A DNA stretch of 5,092 nt from Deltaproteobacteria bacterium. GTDB taxonomy: Bacteria; Desulfobacterota; GWC2-55-46. Both the position numbers and the translations under genes were made by a program. The stretch lies in assembly GCA_021825035.1 (NCBI GenBank), contig JAKAIQ010000119.1:1-5092 (forward strand). The letters run 5' to 3'. Shown in pieces: positions 1-5,092 of the stretch. The notes beneath the pieces are model-generated. The model saw only the letters and a list, made by a program, of their open reading frames with translations, did not search any database and was not told where the DNA came from. The stretch's first letter is position 1, and each line of letters starts with the position of its first letter.

Positions 1-280
1 GTCCAAGATGCATCCCGTCGGCGCCGGTCAGGATGGCGATGTCGATCCTGTCATTTATTATGAAAGCCACTCCGTTCTTCAAAGTGAGAGACCTCAGGGC
101 CGCGGCGGCCTCAAGCGTATCGCCGCCGGCGAGGTCTTTTGCCCTCAGCTGGATAACGCGCGCTCCGCCCCGAATCAGTTCACGGGCGGTTTTTTCGATA
201 TCGCAGGGCTTGACGTAAGACGTATCAACTATCGCGTAAAGGCCGCGTATCATCTCGCGGGCCGGAAGACTCGCTGGCAT
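1..280 (-). CDS. thiE: Thiamine-phosphate synthase ThiE, N-terminal part (runs off the left edge)
   Basis: ThiE joins the hydroxymethylpyrimidine diphosphate and thiazole phosphate moieties to make thiamine monophosphate in the cytoplasm. Only the first 93 codons are present; the family is usually about 210 residues, so more than half lies beyond the edge. Visible family motifs are the opening beta strand GLYAIVD (residues 13-19), GGARVIQLRAKD (38-49, the pyrimidine-diphosphate binding strand), FIINDR (73-78, whose Asn-Asp pair binds the diphosphate and metal) and GADGMHLG (86-93, which normally continues as HLGQ). The ATG at 280 is chosen because AAGGA at 293-289 sits 8 bases upstream. That ribosome site lies inside the last codons of the ntrC-like gene, whose stop is only 4 bases away, so translational coupling is likely. 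An ATG at 288 is out of frame and soon meets a stop. The family call is firm; the rest of the gene is unseen. Confidence 0.93.
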   Translation of the reverse strand, partial: MPASLPAREMIRGLYAIVDTSYVKPCDIEKTARELIRGGARVIQLRAKDLAGGDTLEAAAALRSLTLKNGVAFIINDRIDIAILTGADGMHLG

Positions 281-284
281 GGCG

Positions 285-1712
285 TCATTCCTTCATCTTA
301 TCAAGGCTTATCTTGAGCTCTTCTATCTTTTTTCTGAGCGTATTCCTGTTGAGGCCCAAAAGTTCAGCCGCCTGCACCTGGTTTCCACGGGTCTTTTCGA
401 GGACGAGCCTTATTAGAGGGCGCTCCATGAACGGCATTATGAAGTCATAGAGCTCCTGTTTTCCCTTGTTGTCGGTCCTGTCTATGAACGGCTTCAGCCT
501 TGCCGCTATGAGATCTTCGAGCGATTCGCGTTTTTGCCTTCCCTGGGGCAGATCGAGGTCTTCCAGCGAGATTATGGCCCCGGGGGAGAGTATTAAGGCC
601 TTTCTTAAGATGTTTTCAAGCTCACGGACGTTGCCAGGCCACTGGTAGCCGCGCAGGGCCTCGACGGCCTTGGGAGAAAGGGACCTGGGTGCGCCTCCAA
701 ACTCAAGATTGAACTTATCGAGGAAGTATTCGGTTAGAAGGGGAATGTCCCCTTTTCTTTCCCTTAGCGGCGGGATGGTCACCGTGACGCCGTTAAGCCT
801 GAAAAAGAGATCCTCCCTGAACCTCTTTTCGGCTACCGCCTTTTCAAGGTCCTGATTGGTGGCGGCTATTATCCTCACATCCACTCTTATCGAGTCCTTG
901 CCGCCGACCCTGTAAAATTCTTTCTCCTGAACAACCCTCAGGAGCCTGGCCTGGAGGTCGGATGACATGTCGCCCACCTCATCGAGAAAGATGGAGCCTC
1001 CGTCGGCAAGTTCGAATTTGCCTTTCCTGCCCTCCGTCGCACCGGTGAAAGCGCCCTTATCGAACCCGAAGAGTTCGCTCTCCATAAGTTCCCTGGGCAC
1101 TGCCGCCGAATTTACGGCCACGAACGGGCCCTGGCTTCTGGGGCTGTTCATGTGAATGAGCCTGGCGAGGAGTTCCTTGCCGGTGCCGCTCTCTCCGAGG
1201 ATAAGCACGGTAACGTCGTGCGGGGCCACCTTGCCCAATGTTTTAAAGACGTTCTGGACAGCCTTGCTTTTGCCGATAAACGTCGTTTCGACGGCGGTTT
1301 TTTCCCTGAGCCGGTCGGAGAGGTCGGATAGTTTCTTCCTTATCGAAGCGTCCTCAAGCGCCCTGTCTATGATGATCTCGATCTCGGCGAGGTCGAAAGG
1401 CTTGGCGATGTAGTCGAAGGCCCCGAGCTTCATGGCTTCTACGGCGTTATTCATGGTGGATTCCGCGGTCATGATTACGACCGGGATATTTACGCCACGG
1501 CCCTTGAGGCCCTTTAGAATCTCGAGCCCGTCCCGTCCCGGCATATTGATGTCTATTAACGCAAGGTCCGGGCCGGCGCTGCCGATGAGACTGTCCGCCT
1601 CTCTGCCGTCCCTTGCCACGAGCGTCTCGAATCTCTTCTCCGACAGAAAACGTTCGAGCACCCAGACTATGCTTTCGTCGTCATCCGCTACGAGGATTTT
1701 TCGCGCGCTCAT
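285..1712 (-). CDS. ntrC: Sigma-54-dependent response regulator, NtrC (GlnG) type
   Basis: This 475-residue nitrogen-regulator-type activator is phosphorylated by its partner kinase and remodels sigma-54 RNA polymerase. Domain order: receiver (about 3-120) with acidic pocket D10-D12, phospho-acceptor D54, T82 and K104; AAA+ domain (about 145-375) with Walker A GESGTGKE (173-180), sigma-54 loop GAFTGA (220-225), Walker B IFLDEVGD (241-248), FREDLFFRLN (298-307) and WPGNVRELEN (358-367); and a Fis-type helix-turn-helix at the C-terminus (about 433-467). The HTH segment GNQVQAAELLGLNRNTLRKK and the preceding ERPLIRLVLE are typical of NtrC rather than ZraR or AtoC. All key residues are intact. 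ATG at 1712 is preferred, with a weak GCGGG 7 bases upstream. A TTG at 1727 would add five residues, but the nearest AGGA abuts it directly. The gene follows the kinase gene by 31 bases. Another NtrC-family regulator (such as NtrX) is possible but less likely, given the neighbouring NtrB-like kinase. Confidence 0.93.
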   Translation of the reverse strand: MSARKILVADDDESIVWVLERFLSEKRFETLVARDGREADSLIGSAGPDLALIDINMPGRDGLEILKGLKGRGVNIPVVIMTAESTMNNAVEAMKLGAFDYIAKPFDLAEIEIIIDRALEDASIRKKLSDLSDRLREKTAVETTFIGKSKAVQNVFKTLGKVAPHDVTVLILGESGTGKELLARLIHMNSPRSQGPFVAVNSAAVPRELMESELFGFDKGAFTGATEGRKGKFELADGGSIFLDEVGDMSSDLQARLLRVVQEKEFYRVGGKDSIRVDVRIIAATNQDLEKAVAEKRFREDLFFRLNGVTVTIPPLRERKGDIPLLTEYFLDKFNLEFGGAPRSLSPKAVEALRGYQWPGNVRELENILRKALILSPGAIISLEDLDLPQGRQKRESLEDLIAARLKPFIDRTDNKGKQELYDFIMPFMERPLIRLVLEKTRGNQVQAAELLGLNRNTLRKKIEELKISLDKMKE

Positions 1713-1743
1713 TTGTTTACCCGCCAATCCTAATGAACATCAT

Positions 1744-2835
1744 CTACATCGCGGCCACCGGCAGGAAGACCGAGACCGTGGTTCCAATGCCGGGGGTCGA
1801 ATCTATCTTGAGAAGGCCGCCATGCTCCTTTATTATCTTGAGCGATATCGCCATGCCGAGCCCGCTTCCTCCGGCCTTGGTCGTAAAGAAAGGGGTAAAG
1901 ATCTTTTCTATGTCATCGGGCTTTATGCCGCATCCGTTATCCTTTATTTCTACTGCCACCATCTTTCCTCCGGCCCCTGCCCCTTCCTCAATGATGTGGA
2001 AGTCCGTCATCATCCTCGTCATTATCCGTATGGATCCGCCCTTTTCGATCGCCTCTTGAGCGTTTTTCATGAGGTTCAGGAAGACCTGTGTAAGCTGGCC
2101 TTCATCGCCGGACACGCAAGGAAGACTCGGGTCGTAGATTTTGACGAACGCGGCAGGCCCGGCTCCTTCCTGAAGAAGCAGGATGACCGCGTCGACGACC
2201 CTGTGGATATTGAGCTCTTTCCTGTTCAGTTTGGCGGGCCTGGCGAAATCCAGCATCTCGTTTACTATGAGGTTCAGCCTGTCGGCCTCCTTCATGATAA
2301 CGTTAATGTAATCGCTTCGGCCGTCTTCCTTCATTTTCTTTGAAAGGAGTTGCGCGGCCCCTCTTATGCCGCTTAAAGGATTCTTTATCTCGTGGGCGAG
2401 GCTCGCGGCGAAAGTGCCGATATACGCGAGGCGCTCCTTGCGTAAGGACCCGGCCTCAATGGACTTTATCCCCGAAAGGTCTTTGATCAGCGCAACTGCT
2501 CCGTTCACGTTTCCATGGATATCGAATATCTGGCTCGTCGTAACGCCTACCGGCAGCGTTCCGTAAAACCTGGTAACGAGCTTTTCTTCGTATTCGGCGA
2601 AAAGCCGCCCCTGTCTAAGCGTGCCCTCAAGCATTTCCGTTATCCGCACATTACGCTTGAATACTTCTTTGACGGGCTTTCCTATTACGAGCGACCTCGA
2701 AATGTGAGATATCTTTTCGGCGGCCTGATTAAAGACCCTTACGTTAAGGTCAAGGTCTACACCGATAACTCCTTCGGCAAGGTTCTCTACTATATCCTCG
2801 TATGAAGGCATCTTTTCCTGAAATTGGACGGGCAT
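1744..2835 (-). CDS. ntrB: PAS-domain sensor histidine kinase, NtrB (GlnL) type
   Basis: This 363-residue cytoplasmic kinase is the expected phosphodonor, and probably phosphatase, of the NtrC-type regulator downstream. No membrane segment is visible, as in NtrB. A PAS domain covers about residues 11-120 (ENLAEGVIGVD, then FNQAAEKI). The HisKA domain carries SLAHEIKNPLSGIRGAAQLL (145-164) with phospho-acceptor H148; this string is close to that of enterobacterial NtrB. The segment IYDPSLP (233-239) is also an NtrB hallmark. The ATPase domain has the N box NLMKNAQEAI (254-263), G1 DNGCGI (299-304), F box FTPFFTTK (313-320) and G2 GGSGLGM (322-328). A short Gly/Ala run EEGAGAGGK (283-291) precedes the G1 strand. 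In known systems PII protein controls NtrB; no PII or glnA gene is in this window. The ATG at 2835 lacks a clear ribosome site. The ATG at 2811 (M9) has AGGA 4 bases upstream, so the true protein may be 355 residues. Confidence 0.9.
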   Translation of the reverse strand: MPVQFQEKMPSYEDIVENLAEGVIGVDLDLNVRVFNQAAEKISHISRSLVIGKPVKEVFKRNVRITEMLEGTLRQGRLFAEYEEKLVTRFYGTLPVGVTTSQIFDIHGNVNGAVALIKDLSGIKSIEAGSLRKERLAYIGTFAASLAHEIKNPLSGIRGAAQLLSKKMKEDGRSDYINVIMKEADRLNLIVNEMLDFARPAKLNRKELNIHRVVDAVILLLQEGAGPAAFVKIYDPSLPCVSGDEGQLTQVFLNLMKNAQEAIEKGGSIRIMTRMMTDFHIIEEGAGAGGKMVAVEIKDNGCGIKPDDIEKIFTPFFTTKAGGSGLGMAISLKIIKEHGGLLKIDSTPGIGTTVSVFLPVAAM

Positions 2836-2842
2836 TGAAAAC

Positions 2843-2859
2843 TGCCTAAATAATAGGCA
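2843..2859. promoter_or_regulatory. Perfect inverted repeat, possible operator of the ntrB promoter
   Basis: TGCCTA and TAGGCA form a perfect 6-bp inverted repeat separated by AATAA. It lies between the predicted ntrB -10 element (2859-2864) and the ntrB start, covering the expected transcription start. A dimeric repressor could bind it. Alternatively, part of it could form a hairpin in the short ntrB 5' leader. The symmetry is seen directly; the regulatory role is inferred, and no regulator is identified. Confidence 0.4.
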
Positions 2860-2888
2860 TCATAGCAAATTATCGTTCGTAAAAGCAA
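2859..2888 (-). promoter_or_regulatory. Candidate sigma-70 promoter for ntrB-ntrC-thiE
   Basis: Reading the minus strand, TATGAT (2864-2859) matches 5 of 6 bases of the -10 consensus. It is preceded by TGC, giving an extended -10 (TGnTATGAT). A poor -35-like TTGCTT lies 18 bases upstream, which an extended -10 promoter can tolerate. Transcription would start near 2851-2853, inside the inverted repeat, leaving a leader of about 17 bases before the ATG at 2835. A second -10-like GATAAT lies at 2874-2869. No sigma-54 type GG-N10-GC element with good context was seen here. Confidence 0.45.
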
Positions 2889-2913
2889 TGAAAAACAAAG
2901 GGATATATTTTTT

Positions 2914-2967
2914 ATGCCGGATGGTCTTGACCTGGCGGCTTTTTTTAAAGATAATTATCCCTCATGA
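2914..2967 (+). CDS. Possible 17-codon leader ORF overlapping the Nudix start (ATGA)
   Basis: An ATG at 2914 opens a 17-residue frame, MPDGLDLAAFFKDNYPS, which ends in TGA at 2965-2967. That stop overlaps the Nudix ATG as ATGA, the usual geometry of translational coupling. AAAGGGA at 2897-2903 could serve as a ribosome site, but its spacing of about 10 bases is long. The Nudix ATG has no good site of its own, so a coupled leader would explain how it is translated. Against it: the frame is very short and could arise by chance, and the promoter predicted at 2927-2955 would start transcription downstream of it. Speculative; no function is assigned. Confidence 0.2.
   Translation: MPDGLDLAAFFKDNYPS
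2927..2955 (+). promoter_or_regulatory. Candidate sigma-70 promoter for the Nudix gene
   Basis: TTGACC (2927-2932) matches 5 of 6 bases of the -35 consensus, and GATAAT (2950-2955) matches 5 of 6 of the -10 consensus. The spacer is the optimal 17 bases. Transcription would begin about 7 bases after the -10, at or next to the Nudix ATG at 2964, giving a leaderless or nearly leaderless message. The match is seen directly; promoter activity is inferred. Confidence 0.5.
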
Positions 2968-3356
2968 AGAGGGACATGGCCGCGGCGCTTATAATAAGAA
3001 GTGGCAGACTGCTTCTCGTGCATAACAAAAAATACGAGCCTGTCCGCATAGAGCCGCCCGGCGGGAAGAAAAATAGTGATGAAACATGGCCTGAGGCGGT
3101 CAAACGGGAAGTGGAGGAGGAGCTTGGAGTCGAGGTCAGGCCAGGCAAGCTCCTGGGCGTTTATGATACGGCAACGCCGGAAGGGGACTTTTGCGTCAGG
3201 ATGTATTTTTGCGATATAGTTTCCGGCGAGCCGAGGGTCGTCGAGCCGGACAAGATACCGGAGTTCGGCTGGTATTCACTCGGCGAGATGAAGCGTCTCA
3301 AAGGGCTTGTCCCCAACATGGTGAAGGCTCTTGAAGAGCTGGAAAAATACTTATGA
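2964..3356 (+). CDS. Nudix hydrolase (MutT-like)
   Basis: A 130-residue Nudix-fold enzyme, the usual size for a single-domain member. These proteins hydrolyse nucleoside diphosphates linked to another group, such as oxidised dNTPs, dNTPs or ADP-ribose-type compounds, using metal held by the Nudix helix. The Nudix box is complete: G34, E40, R48, E49, E52, E53 and G55 fit G-x5-E-x7-R-E-U-x-E-E-x-G-U exactly. The region before it, IEPPGGKK (29-36), is the usual PGG approach. The C-terminal FGWYSLGEMKRL (101-112) is the WxxxxEhxxL-like element seen in MutT-type members. The substrate cannot be read from the sequence, so no gene symbol is given. The ATG at 2964 follows an in-frame stop at 2952-2954 and has no clear ribosome site; a leaderless start or leader coupling may apply. 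The gene stands alone, divergent from ntrB and convergent with the membrane protein gene. Confidence 0.93.
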   Translation: MKRDMAAALIIRSGRLLLVHNKKYEPVRIEPPGGKKNSDETWPEAVKREVEEELGVEVRPGKLLGVYDTATPEGDFCVRMYFCDIVSGEPRVVEPDKIPEFGWYSLGEMKRLKGLVPNMVKALEELEKYL

Positions 3357-3374
3357 CAATTCTCCGGAACGGGT

Positions 3375-3653
3375 CTACGTCAGATCGGCCTTGGGTTCTT
3401 CCTTGTCGCCGTGCTTGTCGTAGCTGAAAAAAAGAAAATAGGTGATTACCCCGCCGAGCGTTATGAACATGAATGTGTCGTCGTTGGTGAGGTACCATGC
3501 AATCCCGGCGAACGTGGCCACCGTAAAACCGGTCCAGTTTATCGTTTTTGCGGCCTTGCGGGGTATCTTCTTTATCCATTTCTCCGCGTACTTGTAGACC
3601 AGCATGAGGGCTATGAATACGCCCGCCATTACAAAAAATCCAGCAGCGTTCAT
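3375..3653 (-). CDS. Small three-helix membrane protein of unknown function
   Basis: I do not recognise this 92-residue protein. It shows three hydrophobic segments: residues 4-20 (GFFVMAGVFIALMLVY), 40-56 (around GFTVATFAGIAWYL) and 60-77 (around FMFITLGGVITYFLFF). The loop between helices 1 and 2 is strongly basic (K21, K25, K28, K29, R32, K33, K36). By the positive-inside rule it is cytoplasmic, which puts the N-terminus outside. The NDD turn between helices 2 and 3 would also be outside, and the charged tail (78-92) inside. There is no cleavable signal peptide or catalytic motif. The start is well supported: its ATG overlaps the mtnA stop as TAATG, and AAGGAAGG (3668-3661) lies 7 bases upstream within the last mtnA codons. 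It is therefore almost certainly translated with mtnA. It ends 18 bases from the convergent Nudix gene. The gene is probably real; its function is unknown. Confidence 0.8.
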   Translation of the reverse strand: MNAAGFFVMAGVFIALMLVYKYAEKWIKKIPRKAAKTINWTGFTVATFAGIAWYLTNDDTFMFITLGGVITYFLFFSYDKHGDKEEPKADLT

Positions 3654-4711
3654 TATCTGACCTTCCTTTTTTTGTCGAAAAGACCTTTAAGGTTTTTGCC
3701 GTAGGGCCGTTTTACTATGCCTTTTTCGGTAATTATCGCGGTAACGAGCCTGCTCGGCGTCACGTCGAACGCCGGATTCTTCACGTTTATGCCCTGCGGC
3801 GCGATCCTCCTGCCTTTGAGGTGCGTAACCTCCCTCGAATCCCTTTCCTCTATAGGAATATCGTCGCCATGGAGGATATTCATGTCGATCGTGGATGTCG
3901 GAGCGGCTACGTAAAACGGGATGCCGTGCTCTCTTGCGAGAAGGGCGACCGTGTAGGTCCCTATCTTGTTCGCCACGTCCCCGTTCGCGGCTATCCTGTC
4001 CGCGCCGACTATGACCGCGTGAATAAGCCCCTTTTGCATCATGTGGCCGGCCATGTTGTCAGTAATGAGGGTGACGTCTATGTTGTCCTTCTTGAGCTCC
4101 CATGCCGTAAGTCTCGCGCCCTGAAGAAATGGCCTTGTCTCGTCTGCGAAGACCTTGATTTCCTTGCCTGCCTCCACGGCTCCCCTGATGACGCCGAGCG
4201 CCGTGCCGTAGCCGGCGGTCGCGAGGGCGCCGGCGTTGCAGTGCGTAAGCACCGTCGAGCCGCTTTTCAGAAGGTCCGACCCGTACTTTCCCATGAGGCG
4301 GTTCATCTCTATGTCTTCTCTGTATATGTCGATCGCTTCGGCAATGAGCTTTTTCTTGAGTTCCGTTGCCGTCTTTCCGGCGTTATCCTCGACGATACGG
4401 CTCATCCGCGAAATGGCCCAGAAAAGATTTACCGCGGTGGGCCGAGTCGAGGCAAGGAGCCGCGTTATACTGCCGAACTCCTTTTTAAAGGAGGCAATAT
4501 CCTTTGACTTTATCTTCCGGGCTCCGAGGGCAACGCCCATGGCAGCGGCGACCCCTATGGCCGGCGCGCCTCTTACGACCATGTCCCTTATCGCGCGGGC
4601 GACCCCCCTGTGATCCCTGTAGGTCCTGTATACCTCCTTTTCCGGAAGCAGCCTCTGGTCGATCATGACCACGCCTGATTGTTTCCATTCCACTGTCTTG
4701 AACATTTTCAT
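3653..4711 (-). CDS. mtnA: Methylthioribose-1-phosphate isomerase MtnA
   Basis: MtnA converts 5-methylthioribose 1-phosphate (an aldose) to methylthioribulose 1-phosphate in methionine salvage. In some bacteria it also acts on 5-deoxyribose 1-phosphate in a DHAP shunt. The protein has 352 residues, the normal size, and shares its fold with eIF2B alpha-type subunits. Family motifs are VVRGAPAIG (45-53), RPTAVNLFWA (90-99), LTHCNAGALAT (155-165) with the likely catalytic C158, ETRPFLQGARLTAWEL (191-206), GADRI with the catalytic D238, NGDVANKIGTY (243-253), PTSTID (271-276) and NPAFDVTP (312-319). The Cys and Asp pair separates it from eIF2B-like regulators. Two starts are possible: ATG at 4711, whose GGGG abuts it directly, and ATG at 4705 (M3), which has GGGG 6 bases upstream and may be the real start. 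It follows moeA by 46 bases. No other salvage gene is visible in the window. Confidence 0.96.
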   Translation of the reverse strand: MKMFKTVEWKQSGVVMIDQRLLPEKEVYRTYRDHRGVARAIRDMVVRGAPAIGVAAAMGVALGARKIKSKDIASFKKEFGSITRLLASTRPTAVNLFWAISRMSRIVEDNAGKTATELKKKLIAEAIDIYREDIEMNRLMGKYGSDLLKSGSTVLTHCNAGALATAGYGTALGVIRGAVEAGKEIKVFADETRPFLQGARLTAWELKKDNIDVTLITDNMAGHMMQKGLIHAVIVGADRIAANGDVANKIGTYTVALLAREHGIPFYVAAPTSTIDMNILHGDDIPIEERDSREVTHLKGRRIAPQGINVKNPAFDVTPSRLVTAIITEKGIVKRPYGKNLKGLFDKKRKVR

Positions 4712-4757
4712 CCCCGTTTGAGAAATAGCTTTTTTCCAGCCGTCCGAAAGGCGAAAA

Positions 4758-5092
4758 TCAGTATGGAGGCACGTCCCTTAAAAGCGTGGATTCGTCAAAA
4801 GGCTGCACCCTGACGGTCTCGCCTTTTTTAAAGCCGGCCGAGTCCTGCGGAACTATCACGTAGGAATTGGCGCGTACGGTAGTCGAGATTATGCCGGAAC
4901 CCTGGCCGTCGAGAGGCGTTGCGCATAGTCCATCGCCATCGATCCTCAGTTCAGCCCTGACGAAGTTCGTGCGCCCCGGCTTTATCTTTATGTCTTTTGT
5001 CAGGCGGGCATTCAGGGCGGTCCTGAAGATCGCGCTTCTCCCGGACATCTTTAAGAGCGCGGGCCTTACGAACTGCTCGAAGGCTACCATCG
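4758..5092 (-). CDS. moeA: Molybdopterin molybdenumtransferase MoeA, C-terminal part (5' end beyond the right edge)
   Basis: MoeA inserts molybdate into adenylylated molybdopterin, the last common step of molybdenum cofactor synthesis, in the cytoplasm. Only about the last 110 residues are present out of a normal length near 400. The fragment opens with MVAFEQFVRPALLKMSG, which matches the segment following the GNPVS motif of MoeA; the two bases before this ATG fit a continuing codon. The ATG at 5090 is therefore an internal methionine, not the start. The remainder is the C-terminal beta-barrel (domain IV): ELRIDGDGLCATPLDGQGSG, then a stretch with ANSYVIVPQD and KKGETVRVQPF, close to the usual S..L..AN.....P.....G..V.V pattern. 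Catalytic residues lie upstream and cannot be checked. It is the first gene of the right-hand minus-strand run. A tandem MoeA paralogue cannot be told apart from this fragment. Confidence 0.87.
   Translation of the reverse strand, partial: MVAFEQFVRPALLKMSGRSAIFRTALNARLTKDIKIKPGRTNFVRAELRIDGDGLCATPLDGQGSGIISTTVRANSYVIVPQDSAGFKKGETVRVQPFDESTLLRDVPPY

Noticed and set aside
1713..1727. TTG start at 1727 for the NtrC-type regulator
   Set aside because: The nearest AGGA abuts the TTG with no spacing, and receiver domain homology begins after the ATG at 1712, which is the better codon.
1432..2343. A 303-codon open frame on the plus strand
   Set aside because: It lies antisense to both ntrC and ntrB and crosses their junction. 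It has no recognisable domain, and the opposite-strand genes have complete family motifs, so it is a shadow of their codon pattern.
2899..2962. Distant inverted repeat AGGGATA / TATCCCT flanking the Nudix upstream region
   Set aside because: The 7-bp arms are separated by 50 bases and the sequence is AT-rich, so chance is a sufficient explanation. A fold joining them would need supporting conservation.
3340..3400. Bidirectional terminator between the convergent Nudix and membrane protein genes
   Set aside because: Only a TCCGGA palindrome and a 3-bp CCG/CGG stem were found, with no T-run in a suitable position on either strand. No terminator can be supported.
3298..3704. Alternative frames over the small membrane protein gene on both strands
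   Set aside because: The frame from 3653 to 3375 has a strong ribosome site, TAATG coupling and coherent hydrophobic helices. The other frames have neither good starts nor sensible composition.
3821..4507. A 228-codon open frame on the plus strand
   Set aside because: It is entirely antisense to mtnA, whose motifs are intact throughout. The translated product resembles no family and is rich in Arg and Val, as is typical of antisense frames.
4712..4757. Promoter or terminator in the 46-base moeA-mtnA gap
   Set aside because: No -35/-10 pair with correct spacing and no stable stem followed by Ts was seen. The gap is more simply read as intra-operonic.

Overview
The window is an ordinary stretch of bacterial chromosome, densely packed with housekeeping and regulatory genes. 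It contains no mobile element, CRISPR array, RNA gene or obvious island. The sequence is moderately GC-rich by eye. It carries a sigma-54-type NtrB/NtrC pair, a molybdenum cofactor gene and a methylthioribose-1-phosphate isomerase. This fits a Gram-negative, probably anaerobic or facultative bacterium of the Desulfobacterota/Nitrospirota kind. That placement is only a guess from gene style; no marker gene is present.

Layout: (1) From position 2835 leftward on the minus strand runs a compact operon: a PAS histidine kinase of the NtrB (GlnL) type, then an NtrC (GlnG) type response regulator, then the first 93 codons of thiamine-phosphate synthase ThiE, which runs off the left edge. The spacings are 31 and 4 bases, so co-transcription is likely. 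(2) A 128-base divergent intergenic region (2836-2963) holds candidate promoters in both directions, a perfect 6-bp inverted repeat with a 5-base spacer, and a possible 17-codon leader ORF. (3) A Nudix hydrolase gene lies alone on the plus strand (2964-3356). (4) Converging on it after 18 bases is a second minus-strand run, read from the right edge: the C-terminal end of MoeA, then methylthioribose-1-phosphate isomerase MtnA, then a 92-residue three-helix membrane protein of unknown function whose start codon overlaps the mtnA stop codon (TAATG).

How the genes work together: NtrB and NtrC should form a phosphorelay that senses nitrogen status and activates sigma-54 promoters. ThiE probably shares their transcript without an obvious functional tie. 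MoeA (molybdenum cofactor), MtnA (methionine salvage or a deoxypentose shunt) and the Nudix enzyme (nucleotide clean-up) are metabolically separate. The least explained items are the small membrane protein coupled to mtnA, the palindrome over the ntrB promoter, and the apparently leaderless start of the Nudix gene. I see no convincing new multi-gene system here.
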